64,000 nucleotides of DNA from Bacteroidota bacterium (GTDB lineage Bacteria; Bacteroidota; Bacteroidia; Chitinophagales; BACL12), in NCBI GenBank assembly GCA_016718035.1, contig JADKEK010000012.1:1-64000 (forward strand), read 5' to 3'. A program made the position numbers and the translations under genes. Positions 32,999-41,765 of this stretch are shown here, piece by piece. The first letter of the stretch is position 1. The number at the start of each line of letters is the position of its first letter. The notes beneath the pieces are model-generated. The model had not been told where the DNA came from, ran no database searches, and was given only the letters and a program-made list of their open reading frames with translations.

Positions 32999-34551
32999 GG
33001 TGCATCCGGAATTAATAAATCGTCTTTCGACAAGGGTCTTTCACTATAACTCCATTTGAAGTTTTTTAATAGGAAGTCACTGAGCACTGCATCTTGCATG
33101 GGTTGAAACTCGCTATCCGGAGCATTTTTAAATGTAATGCGATGGAATTTTTTATCGCTCAGTAAAATAATGATTTCACTACAAAACATTTTGTTTACGC
33201 CTATATATCGGTCCTTGTCATCCTTGCCATAATAAATACTTTCACCGTTGCCAATTGCTTTTATTTTTACCAAATCTTCGTTGGAAAAATAGCCGAAAAT
33301 ATTTCTGCCTTTTATTTGATTATAAATTAAACTGTCGTCCTCATTAATAATAAAACCATCTGTAAATAATTGAATTTCCTGCAGCGTTTTATTGCGCATT
33401 ATCATATTAATGGTGTCTGCAGTAAATTGTGTGCTGTCGCTCCACATAATAGGTGCGCCATACATTCTTATTACAGAATCCATATCTGCATAACTCAACG
33501 AATCGCATTTCCCTTGTAAATCGCTTTTATAAATTTTTACATTATGGAAAACCAACAACGTTTTGCGCTTCAAACTATCCTGAACGGAGCGGATGGTATC
33601 GCCACCAATAAATAAAGTGTCGGTGGCCATTACAAATCCTGCAATAGAACCTCCCGTTGAAAATATGGTGCCGTTTATTTCATCATATTCGGCAAAATTG
33701 CTGTATTGTAAAATTTGCTGAGAGGTATCAGTAAATATGATATTGTAATATGCTTTCCCAATGCCGGTTTCACGATTATAATAAATGCTATCGGCTGTTA
33801 GCGATTGTGGTGGATTATCCAATTTTGCATGCTGATGAAATACGGCTATACCACTGTTGGTTTCATAATATCCTTTTTCGCAATAAACAGTGCTCTCTTT
33901 ATTAAATATAGTTGTAGGACCACGAAAAATTGCTTTTTCTGTCGCCGTATTATATTGTAAGGTATCGGCTTTTAATCCATATTCAGGATGTGTTAATACC
34001 ACATTACTTTTAAAATACGCATCGTTGGTGTTGGCATAATAATAACCTAACTGACTGGTTAAAACAGCTTCACCATCTGTAACTTGCCCACCATTTACAT
34101 AAGTGGCTATTTTTGTTGTTAAATCGTAACTCAGATTATCGGTAGTGAGTGTCATCGATTTATCTGTAATTTTTGCATTACTATATAACTTGGCAATTTT
34201 GGTATTTCCATTATAAATGGCAGAGTCGCCATAAGCATGAATAGAATCGGCCTGTATCAAGTGCACATGACCATAAATTTTGGCCATGTTTTCCGATTTA
34301 AATAACAGTGCCGAATCGCAATATAAGATTAAATCATTTTGTTCGAGAATAACATTGTTGATTAAGCGGTTTACACTTACATTCTTTTTTTGGATAATTT
34401 CCAAGTAATCGGCGCTGCGGATTTGGATTTCGCTGGAATCTTTTTTTGTTTTTACAGGCACATTGGTTTGAGCTTGCACTACCTTGGTAGACAAACTACA
34501 AGCAACCAGCAAAATGCCGGTAATAATGAACCTGAATGTCAAATTTTTCAT
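32941..34551 (-). CDS. OstA-like/LptA-type periplasmic protein
   Basis: The ATG at 34551 gives the signal peptide MKNLTFRFIITGILLVACSL; the product is 536 residues, far longer than classic LptA (about 185). The body is a run of OstA/LptA-type beta repeats: 'VILEQNDLILYCDSALLFK', 'DSIHAYGDSAIYNGNTKIA', 'LTTDNLSYDLTTKIATYVN', 'LTSQLGYYYANTNDAYFKS', 'LKADTLQYNTATEKAIFRG', 'GKCDSLSYADMDSVIRMYG' (jellyroll-type strands). The tail is acidic and proline-containing. It probably bridges the periplasm for LPS or a related lipid, as LptA does. It sits in one run with an amidase and an MCE protein and is divergent from an LptD-like gene. Confidence 0.85.
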   Translation of the reverse strand: MKNLTFRFIITGILLVACSLSTKVVQAQTNVPVKTKKDSSEIQIRSADYLEIIQKKNVSVNRLINNVILEQNDLILYCDSALLFKSENMAKIYGHVHLIQADSIHAYGDSAIYNGNTKIAKLYSNAKITDKSMTLTTDNLSYDLTTKIATYVNGGQVTDGEAVLTSQLGYYYANTNDAYFKSNVVLTHPEYGLKADTLQYNTATEKAIFRGPTTIFNKESTVYCEKGYYETNSGIAVFHQHAKLDNPPQSLTADSIYYNRETGIGKAYYNIIFTDTSQQILQYSNFAEYDEINGTIFSTGGSIAGFVMATDTLFIGGDTIRSVQDSLKRKTLLVFHNVKIYKSDLQGKCDSLSYADMDSVIRMYGAPIMWSDSTQFTADTINMIMRNKTLQEIQLFTDGFIINEDDSLIYNQIKGRNIFGYFSNEDLVKIKAIGNGESIYYGKDDKDRYIGVNKMFCSEIIILLSDKKFHRITFKNAPDSEFQPMQDAVLSDFLLKNFKWSYSERPLSKDDLLIPDAPQPIEETKPSLEKSSQNEG

Positions 34552-34567
34552 ATTCCTAGTTGCAATC

Positions 34568-35509
34568 CTATTTGCCAAAAATCTTGAGTTTGATGGTAGG
34601 ATCTTCAGAAAACTTGGCAACTGCTGAGTCTAATGCTTTTAATGAGGCAAGCAGTTCGTTGTATAACTCTTCATCATTCACCAATTTCCCTAAACTGCCA
34701 TCACCTGCATTAATTTTCTGAGAAATATTATTGATATTTTCTGCAGCTAATGCAAATTGTGTGCTAAGTTCCTGCCATTCTATGGTATTCAGTGAATCGG
34801 TTACTGATTTTAAATTTGCTAAAATGGATTTGATATCATTTTCGCTCTCGTTCACATAATTGGTGATATCTGATACATCTGAAATAATGGAATCGATTGC
34901 ACTTTCTTCATTTACAATAATGGAATTTACGCGGTCGGCAGATTTATTAAACGACTCCAAGGTCAATTTAATACTCTGCATACTTTTTTGTAAATCGTTT
35001 TGAACGTCTTCCGTAAATATACTTCTCAATACAGTAATAGCTGTATCCATTTGCGAAAGCATACTTTTTACTTTATCGCTGATTGGTTTAAACTCTGCGC
35101 TAATGGTATTAGCTAAATCAGATTCGATTTCACCTGATAAATTACTATTTGGTTTAGCTATTTCTTTAGCATTACCTAAATAAATCTCCACATATTTTTC
35201 ACCCATCAAATTTCCTCTGATGCGTGCACGCGAGTCAACAGGTAAATCTACATTTTCTGAAAAATTAAGCACTACGTTCACACCGGATTGGTCTTCCTGT
35301 AGGGCGACTGATTTAACTCTACCAACAGAAAATCCGTCGATAATAATTGGGTCGCCAACTAGCAACCCTCCTGCGTTGGGATACTCAACAAAAAAATCGG
35401 TTCCCTTATGAAATATATTGATTCCCTTGAGGTAATTAAAACCAATAAACAATAATGCTATGCCTATAGCCGTCAAAACCCCTACCTTCGATTCATTAGA
35501 TATTTTCAA
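34568..35509 (-). CDS. MCE/MlaD family lipid-transport protein
   Basis: I choose the TTG at 35509, since the family begins with the MKISNESKVGVLTAIG type sequence and one transmembrane helix ('VGVLTAIGIALLFIGFNYL'); the longer frame adds unrelated residues. 313 residues. The MCE domain is at about residues 35-110: 'FFVEYPNAGGLLVGDPIII', 'VGRVKSVALQEDQSGVNVV', 'SRARIRGNLMGEKYVEI'. A long helical C-terminal part follows (heptad-like, residues about 125-270). MCE proteins move phospholipids between the membranes. It is 54 bp after the amidase and 16 bp before the OstA-like gene, so the three are probably co-transcribed. Confidence 0.88.
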   Translation of the reverse strand: MKISNESKVGVLTAIGIALLFIGFNYLKGINIFHKGTDFFVEYPNAGGLLVGDPIIIDGFSVGRVKSVALQEDQSGVNVVLNFSENVDLPVDSRARIRGNLMGEKYVEIYLGNAKEIAKPNSNLSGEIESDLANTISAEFKPISDKVKSMLSQMDTAITVLRSIFTEDVQNDLQKSMQSIKLTLESFNKSADRVNSIIVNEESAIDSIISDVSDITNYVNESENDIKSILANLKSVTDSLNTIEWQELSTQFALAAENINNISQKINAGDGSLGKLVNDEELYNELLASLKALDSAVAKFSEDPTIKLKIFGK

Positions 35510-35563
35510 GTGATATGTCTTTGAGTGTGCTAAATTATAAAATAGTTGGCAAGTTGCGTTCAA

Positions 35564-36739
35564 TTATTTTTTCGCAATAGCCTTTGCTTCCTCAATGGAG
35601 ATACGTTTTCCATCGTTTATCGCAATTACAAATGCATCTTTATAACCATTTTCGCGGGCAAATGTTTGTTTTTTGGTAGCTTCATCTAAGGTAGAATAGG
35701 GACCTAAACGATATTTATACATACCGTTTTCCTTCACAAATGTGATGTTTTCTTTGCTCAGAGCGGAAAATTTGCTGTTTTTTTCTTCCACTGCACTTGC
35801 ATAAAATTGAACGCTGAAACTCAATCCTTTAGTATCACCGGCAACAGCTACCGGATTTTCAACTGGAGTCTCTTTTTTGTCCACTTGGGCTTCCAATTCC
35901 TGGGCTTTTTCAGCACTCACCTTGCCGGAATTGTTTTCCATATCGTTTTTATAATCGCGAAATGCATAAAAAATGCTTTCGGCAATGGCAGATTGCCCTT
36001 CGGATGACCCTAAAAATTTTTCTTCGTTGGCATTGGTTAAAAATCCTGTTTCAATCAATACACTTGGCATTCCTGTTTTCCATAAAACCAGGAAACCGGC
36101 CTGTTTAACCCCACGGCTGCTGCGTTTTGCATGACTTTTCATGTATTTTTCAACGCTTGAGGCAAACAATATACTCTGCTCCATAAACGCATGCTGATTG
36201 AGTGAAAATATGATATGGGAGGCAGGATTTGACGGGTCAAAACCATCGTAATGCTGATTGTAGTTGTCTTCCAGCAAGATTACGTCATTTTCCCTTTTAG
36301 CCACGTTAAGGTTGGCTTCTGTTTTATGCAAACCCATCACATAAGTTTCAGTCCCATAAGGTGATGTGCTAGGGTTGGCATTACAGTGAATACAGATAAA
36401 TAAATCGGCATTATTGCGGTTGGCAATGGCTGCGCGCTCGTGTAATTCAATAAATACGTCGGTTTTGCGCGTATACACTACCTTTACATCCGGGTAATTT
36501 TTTTCGATGAGTTCACCCAGCTTGAGCGATAAATTGAGTGCAACAGTTTTTTCGTTGTTTTTGCTGCCACTACATCCATGGTCATGCCCGCCATGCCCCG
36601 GATCGATGACTACCGTTTTTAATTTGTACGGTTGAATGGCAGCCGGAGATAACGAAAATGACTTAAACGAGGTTAAAACAATAAATGTCACCACAAACAT
36701 TCCAATTAGCAAACTTGTTTTGCCGGTCCTTTTTTTCAT
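35564..36739 (-). CDS. N-acetylmuramoyl-L-alanine amidase (Amidase_3) with C-terminal SPOR-like domain
   Basis: The ATG at 36739 gives MKKRTGKTSLLIGMFVVTFIV, an N-terminal membrane segment, and 391 residues. The catalytic Zn domain has 'VVIDPGHGGHDHGCSG' (His49), 'NNEKTVALNLSLKL' (Glu63), 'DLFICIHCNANPSTSPYG' (His) and 'PSVLIETGFLTNANEE' (Glu). A charged linker (about 275-310) leads to a C-terminal domain 'FSVQFYASAVEEKNSKFSAL...YRLGPYSTLDEATKKQ' that looks like a SPOR peptidoglycan-binding fold. It cleaves the stem peptide from muramic acid, probably at division sites. It heads the envelope gene run. Confidence 0.92.
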   Translation of the reverse strand: MKKRTGKTSLLIGMFVVTFIVLTSFKSFSLSPAAIQPYKLKTVVIDPGHGGHDHGCSGSKNNEKTVALNLSLKLGELIEKNYPDVKVVYTRKTDVFIELHERAAIANRNNADLFICIHCNANPSTSPYGTETYVMGLHKTEANLNVAKRENDVILLEDNYNQHYDGFDPSNPASHIIFSLNQHAFMEQSILFASSVEKYMKSHAKRSSRGVKQAGFLVLWKTGMPSVLIETGFLTNANEEKFLGSSEGQSAIAESIFYAFRDYKNDMENNSGKVSAEKAQELEAQVDKKETPVENPVAVAGDTKGLSFSVQFYASAVEEKNSKFSALSKENITFVKENGMYKYRLGPYSTLDEATKKQTFARENGYKDAFVIAINDGKRISIEEAKAIAKK

Positions 36740-36810
36740 AATTTCAATAGCTTTGCACAATAATTGTAAGTAAACACCCATTTAGTATTAAAATTATTCC
36801 AAAATTCTCT

Positions 36811-39495
36811 GTGCCAAGTAAATATCTGCTTTTAGCCATATCGATTTTTGTGAATTGTATGTTTTTAAAGGCATCCGATGGCATTTTTGTATATAATAAT
36901 GAGCAATCCAACCAAAATGTTGTGAATTATGCTGCTCAGGTGCTTCCTGATACTAGCATTGTTCCTGATTCGCTTAGTCAGGCAGAATTACTTGCTGATG
37001 ATAGTATAACGTTAAACGGCAATAATTTATGGTACGACCTTTCACCCGATGCACTTGATGAGATGATAAATTATAAAGGGGTCGATTCTATTGTATACGA
37101 CCTTGATTCAGGAAAAACCTACATTTATGCGAAAGGTGAAATAACCTATCAAACATTTTTTTTGAAAGCAGATTTTATCGAATTTGACTGGGATGCCAAA
37201 ACAATTTGTGCTAAACAAATTGCTGATAGCACTGGAAAAAAAGGCGAAAAGGTGTTTTTTAAAGATGGGGATGAAGAGTTTAACGCCGAATATATGTGTT
37301 ATAACTTCGAGACTAAAAAAGGGAAAATATATTATTTCAGAGCACAGGAAGGAGAGGGTTATATACAGGTAGAAGCTGCAAAAATGACAGGTGATGATTC
37401 GTATTATGGTGATCACCTGAGTTACACTACTTGCGAATTGGAACATCCGCATTTTTATATAGCTGCAGATAAAGCTAAGGTAATTCCTCAAAAAGTTGCT
37501 GTTACCGGTCCGGCAAATTTGGTTATTGCAGATGTGCCCACACCTTTATTTTTACCATTTGGAATTTTCCCTATTAAACGAGGTCAAACTTCCGGATTAA
37601 TTATTCCAACCTATGGAAAACATTTTACACAAGGGTATTTTTTACGCAATGGCGGATATTATTTTGCGCTGAACGATTATTTTGACCTTGCATTAACCGG
37701 CGATATTTATTCACGCGGAAGCTGGGGGTTGCATGCTGCAACTGCCTATCGTTTAAATTATAAATTCAATGGTAATTTCAGGGTTGATTATGCAGTTAAT
37801 AAACTGGGATTACCATTTGCATTAGATTATTCTGAAAATTCCGGGTTTTATATTTCTTGGAATCATGCGCAAGATGGCAAAGCACGACCAAATTCGTCAT
37901 TTAGTGCAAATGTGAATTTAAGCTCCAGCGATTATTTACAAAATAATGCATACAACAGCAGTTATTTAACTAATACCTTAAACTCAGGTATCTCTTTTTC
38001 GCAAGCATTTCCCAATACGCCATTTAATTTAACTGTTGCACTGCGGCATTCCCAAACCATTTCCGACAATATGGTAAACCTCACTTTGCCTGAAGCATCG
38101 TTGAGCATGAACCGAATTTATCCCTTAAGAAAATTAAGCGATAAAAAGGAGGGTTTTCTAAATCAATTTAGTGTTGCCTATAACCTGAAAACACGTAACG
38201 AAATTAATTCTCCTGATTCCCTTTTATTTATGCCTGAAACATTAGATAAAATGGAAAATGGTATGCAGCATACTATTAACTCATCTGCACCATTAAAATT
38301 TTTTAAATATTTTACGTTTAACCCATATTATAATTATACCGAAAACTGGTATTTAGAATCTATTCGGAAGAATTATCAACTTACAGTTGTTACGGATACA
38401 ATTATCACCGGAACAGGGGAAGACAGTGTTACAATTGATACTGTTTACTTAGATGTAGATACCGTAAATGGGTTTGTTGCTGCAAGGTATTTTAATATGG
38501 GCGCCAGTATCAATACTAAAATTTATTCAACCATTCAGTTTAAGGGAAAATTAAAGGCCATCAGACATGTTATGACACCTTCCCTCACCTTTAATTATAC
38601 ACCTGATTTTGGTGCACAAAAGTGGGGTTATTATGGCGATTATTACACTGCTCCAACTGCAGAAGAACCCACTCCCTACAGCATCTTTGAGGGGAGTATT
38701 TATGGAGGTCCCTCGCGGGGCGAGGTAGGGAGTATTGGATTAAATTTGAGTAACACATTGGAAATGAAAGTGTATTCGAAGAAGGACTCTGTAAAACACG
38801 AAAAGAAAATCAAAATATTAGAAAGTTTCAGCTTTGGAACAGCCTATAACTTAGCTGCCGATTCACTTAATTTGTCGGACATTTCATTTAGCGCATACAC
38901 TACATTATTTAAAAATGTGCGGATTAATTTTTCAGGAAGTTTTGATCCTTATATCCTGGATTCAACAGGTAGAAACCTCAATCAGTTTGAGTGGGATGTT
39001 AATCAGCGCTTGGGAAGATTTAATGGTGGAAATGTAAGTTTGAGCACCGATTTTCAATCGAAACGAAATACCAATCCGTCATTGGCAACATCAGCAGGTA
39101 CGGAAGGCGAACGGGAAATGGTTTGGAATAATCCTGAAGGATATATCGATTTCGAAATTCCATGGAATTTCAGTGTTTCCTATAATCTACGAGTTACCAA
39201 TGCGCCAACAAGTGACGGTAGAGACTCTTTATATACTACACAATCAGCTTATTTTCAAGGTGATTTAAATTTAACACCAAACTGGAAAGTATTGTTATCT
39301 TCCGGATATGATGTGCAACTTAAAAAATTTACCTATACCAGTATAGATATTTATCGCCAATTACATTGCTGGGAAATGGGTTTTAAATGGATACCTTTTG
39401 GAGCAAGACAGAGTTATATATTTAATGTCAATGTAAAAGCAAGTGTACTTCAGGATTTAAAACTTACCCGTAAAAAAGAGTGGACAGAGTTTTAA
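36811..39495 (+). CDS. LptD-like outer-membrane LPS assembly protein
   Basis: 894 residues starting with GTG (36811), signal-like MPSKYLLLAISIFVNCMFLKA. Residues about 95-240 form an OstA-type N-terminal domain ('YDLDSGKTYIYAKGEITYQ', 'ADFIEFDWDAKTICAKQI', 'TYEHPHFYIAADKAKVIPQ'-like strands). The rest, about 260-890, is a large transmembrane beta barrel with alternating aromatic strands and a terminal aromatic ending (KKEWTEF). The central stretch 'FLPFGIFPIKRGQTSGLII' is the conserved Bacteroidota LptD region. It inserts LPS into the outer leaflet. It is divergent from the amidase/MCE/OstA run by 71 bp. Confidence 0.9.
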   Translation: MPSKYLLLAISIFVNCMFLKASDGIFVYNNEQSNQNVVNYAAQVLPDTSIVPDSLSQAELLADDSITLNGNNLWYDLSPDALDEMINYKGVDSIVYDLDSGKTYIYAKGEITYQTFFLKADFIEFDWDAKTICAKQIADSTGKKGEKVFFKDGDEEFNAEYMCYNFETKKGKIYYFRAQEGEGYIQVEAAKMTGDDSYYGDHLSYTTCELEHPHFYIAADKAKVIPQKVAVTGPANLVIADVPTPLFLPFGIFPIKRGQTSGLIIPTYGKHFTQGYFLRNGGYYFALNDYFDLALTGDIYSRGSWGLHAATAYRLNYKFNGNFRVDYAVNKLGLPFALDYSENSGFYISWNHAQDGKARPNSSFSANVNLSSSDYLQNNAYNSSYLTNTLNSGISFSQAFPNTPFNLTVALRHSQTISDNMVNLTLPEASLSMNRIYPLRKLSDKKEGFLNQFSVAYNLKTRNEINSPDSLLFMPETLDKMENGMQHTINSSAPLKFFKYFTFNPYYNYTENWYLESIRKNYQLTVVTDTIITGTGEDSVTIDTVYLDVDTVNGFVAARYFNMGASINTKIYSTIQFKGKLKAIRHVMTPSLTFNYTPDFGAQKWGYYGDYYTAPTAEEPTPYSIFEGSIYGGPSRGEVGSIGLNLSNTLEMKVYSKKDSVKHEKKIKILESFSFGTAYNLAADSLNLSDISFSAYTTLFKNVRINFSGSFDPYILDSTGRNLNQFEWDVNQRLGRFNGGNVSLSTDFQSKRNTNPSLATSAGTEGEREMVWNNPEGYIDFEIPWNFSVSYNLRVTNAPTSDGRDSLYTTQSAYFQGDLNLTPNWKVLLSSGYDVQLKKFTYTSIDIYRQLHCWEMGFKWIPFGARQSYIFNVNVKASVLQDLKLTRKKEWTEF

Positions 39496-39518
39496 TATCA
39501 TCATATCTAATCAAAGGG

Positions 39519-39552
39519 CAAAAAAAAGTGCGATATTATTCGCACTCTTTTC
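39519..39552. terminator. Terminator after the lptD-like gene
   Basis: AGTGCGA (39527-39533), loop TATTAT, TCGCACT (39540-39546), flanked by an A tract and a CTTTT run. It can serve the plus-strand LptD gene and the converging T9SS gene at 39568. Confidence 0.78.
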
Positions 39553-39567
39553 AAAAGTTTATTTCAA

Positions 39568-40353
39568 TTATTTAATAAATTTATAGGTGAGTTGCTCAGC
39601 ATCTGAGTGCATTATCGCTAAATACATACCAGGTTTACTTTCGTTTCCGGAAGCATCATTACCATTCCAATTCAATTTATAAAATCCACTATTGTATGCG
39701 GCTTCAGTTACAGTAGTAACATATTGACCGGCATAATTATAAATATCAATTTTAATATCAGATGTATTGTCTAATTCAAAACTGATAGTATAATTGTTTT
39801 CAGCTGTTGTAGTCACACTAAATTCCTGGTCAAATAACAAATCGCGGAAAAGTGGTGTTCCTTCCTGAGGTGTTGCAATAAATTGTTTTACTCCGGATAA
39901 TGATTTATCAGCACTTGCAGGGCCGGCGGGAGTGGATTCAGGTAATCGGAAAACACATAAAGATTTGAAATAAATTGTGCTGGCACTTCCTACATCTGTT
40001 GCTCCACCGAAGCAATAATTTGTCCAGTCGAAATTAATATTTCCGGCAGTGTGAGAGGTAGAAGTGTAAACAAAATAGTCGGTGAACACCAAACATCCGT
40101 CAGGAAATGGGTTTGTGTAAGTTAAACTCCAAACGTCTGAAGTTTTATCATAATAACCGGTCACAATCCAGTCGTAGCCCGCAAATACATCTGCCGTCCC
40201 GTTTAATTCATAATACCCTGGCGCTGTTCTTGTTGCAGTGACTTCAGCGATATATCCGAATTCATCCACAAAACAAAAATTGGAAATGGCTGCGTTAAGG
40301 TTAAAAGTGATAAAAAGGGATAAAGCGAGTGTCGTTGAATAGAAAGGCTTCAT
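39568..40353 (-). CDS. Small secreted T9SS type A protein
   Basis: 261 residues with signal peptide MKPFYSTTLALSLFITFNLNA. The body (residues about 25-140) is a beta-rich, aromatic domain of no recognised family ('ISNFCFVDEFGYIAEVTAT', 'YYELNGTADVFAGYDWIVT'). The last 90 residues are a T9SS type A sorting domain: 'YTISFELDNTSDIKIDIYN', 'YAGQYVTTVTEAAYNSGFY', 'GMYLAIMHSDAEQLTYKFI'. A FlgD-like 'GNDASGNESKPGMY' stretch is included. It is exported to the surface; the role is unknown. Confidence 0.82.
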   Translation of the reverse strand: MKPFYSTTLALSLFITFNLNAAISNFCFVDEFGYIAEVTATRTAPGYYELNGTADVFAGYDWIVTGYYDKTSDVWSLTYTNPFPDGCLVFTDYFVYTSTSHTAGNINFDWTNYCFGGATDVGSASTIYFKSLCVFRLPESTPAGPASADKSLSGVKQFIATPQEGTPLFRDLLFDQEFSVTTTAENNYTISFELDNTSDIKIDIYNYAGQYVTTVTEAAYNSGFYKLNWNGNDASGNESKPGMYLAIMHSDAEQLTYKFIK

Positions 40354-40448
40354 GTAATTAGTTTTTGTTCGGTATAAATTTAAGTGTCTTTTGTCAAACC
40401 AATGTTAACACGAGTAAGAAATTTTTACAAGACTGTACACAATTAAGG

Positions 40449-41681
40449 TTAATATACCACCCTCATTTTGATAGTATGCGGCACATTCCTTAATGCTTCT
40501 ATTGTTGAAGCAGTTAAATTCCGGTTAACATCTATAACAGCATAACCAATTTCGGTATTGGTATTGAGGTATTGGCCCACGATATTCACTTCACTGCTGG
40601 AGAAAACACTATTTATGGCAGATAAAACACCCAGTGTATTTCTGTGTATGTGTAAAATGCGGTGAGCGTCAGGATGTTGTGGTAAATGTAAAGCAGGAAC
40701 AGTATGTGAGCCACTGGTAACTCCGGTTTCTAAAAAACCAATCAGTTTTGCTGTGACATCTTCGCTGATATTTACCTGCGCTTCTTCAGTGGAACCGCCG
40801 ATATGAGGTGTTAATATGGTATTGGGGATTTGTTGTAATTCCGATACAAATTCAGCTCCGTTTTTTTCCGGCTCTTCGGGAAAAACATCTATAGCGGCAC
40901 CACCTATATGTCCGGATAATAAATGTGTTTTTAATGCCTGCAAATCAATTACATTTCCTCTGGCACAATTTATTAAAATACTGCCCTTTTTCATCTGACT
41001 AAGCGCAGCATCGTTTAACAACTGAATAGTTGATGGCGCTTCCGGAACGTGCAATGAAACAACATCCGCTATTTTTAATAGGTCGTATAGCTGATGAATT
41101 TGTTGGGCATTTCCCATAGGCAATTTAGTAGTTACATCAGTATAAATAACCCGCATACCCAAAGCTTCTGCTAAAACAGATACCTGCATGCCAATATTGC
41201 CATAACCAATTATGCCGAGGGTTTTTCCACGTAATTCAAAACAATTGCGGGCATCTTTTAACCAAATACCCTGATGCGCGGCAGTGTTTTTTTCAGGAAT
41301 TCTGCGCAATAACATGATGGCTTCTGCTATTACTAATTCAGCTACAGAACGCGTGTTAGGGTAGGGAGAATTAAATACCACAACACCTTTTTCTTTTGCT
41401 GTTTGTAAATCTACCTGATTGGTGCCAATGCAATAACATCCTACCGCAAGCAATTTATTGGCGTGTTGTAAAACCCGTGAAGTAATTTGTGTTTTTGAAC
41501 GGATGCCTAATAAATGTACATCTTTAATGGCTTCAATCAATGCATCTTCTTCTAATGCCCCGCTTAATTTTTTCACCTGTGCATATCCGGAATCGATAAA
41601 CCCCTGAACAGCTCTGTCAGCAATATTTTCTAAAAGGAGAATCTGAATTTTTTCTTTAGGATACGACGTTAGCGCGGACAT
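40449..41681 (-). CDS. serA: D-3-phosphoglycerate dehydrogenase
   Basis: 410 residues, the size of SerA with one C-terminal ACT domain. The NAD-binding 'LGIIGYGNIGMQVSVLAEALG' (about 157-175) and 'ILINCARGNVIDLQAL' carry the catalytic Arg, and 'TILTPHIGGSTEEAQVNI' the catalytic His; the substrate-binding Glu is in 'DVFPEEPEKNGAEF'. The ACT domain starts near 335 ('HRNTLGVLSAINSVFSSSE'), a site of serine feedback control. It catalyses the first committed step of serine synthesis. A -7 element (TATCTTTG, 41694-41701, minus strand) is 12 bases upstream of the ATG. Neighbours are T9SS genes, so it stands alone. Confidence 0.95.
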   Translation of the reverse strand: MSALTSYPKEKIQILLLENIADRAVQGFIDSGYAQVKKLSGALEEDALIEAIKDVHLLGIRSKTQITSRVLQHANKLLAVGCYCIGTNQVDLQTAKEKGVVVFNSPYPNTRSVAELVIAEAIMLLRRIPEKNTAAHQGIWLKDARNCFELRGKTLGIIGYGNIGMQVSVLAEALGMRVIYTDVTTKLPMGNAQQIHQLYDLLKIADVVSLHVPEAPSTIQLLNDAALSQMKKGSILINCARGNVIDLQALKTHLLSGHIGGAAIDVFPEEPEKNGAEFVSELQQIPNTILTPHIGGSTEEAQVNISEDVTAKLIGFLETGVTSGSHTVPALHLPQHPDAHRILHIHRNTLGVLSAINSVFSSSEVNIVGQYLNTNTEIGYAVIDVNRNLTASTIEALRNVPHTIKMRVVY

Positions 41682-41693
41682 GTAAATTTTTTA

Positions 41694-41701
41694 CAAAGAT
41701 A
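41694..41701 (-). promoter_or_regulatory. -7 element of serA
   Basis: TATCTTTG on the minus strand (CAAAGATA), an exact TAnnTTTG match ending 12 bases before the ATG. No clear -33 was found. Confidence 0.45.
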
Positions 41702-41765
41702 GGCTAACAATTGATGTATTGCCGAATTTTAAAAAGCAATTTTTGACTAAAACAAAATTGAAAAC

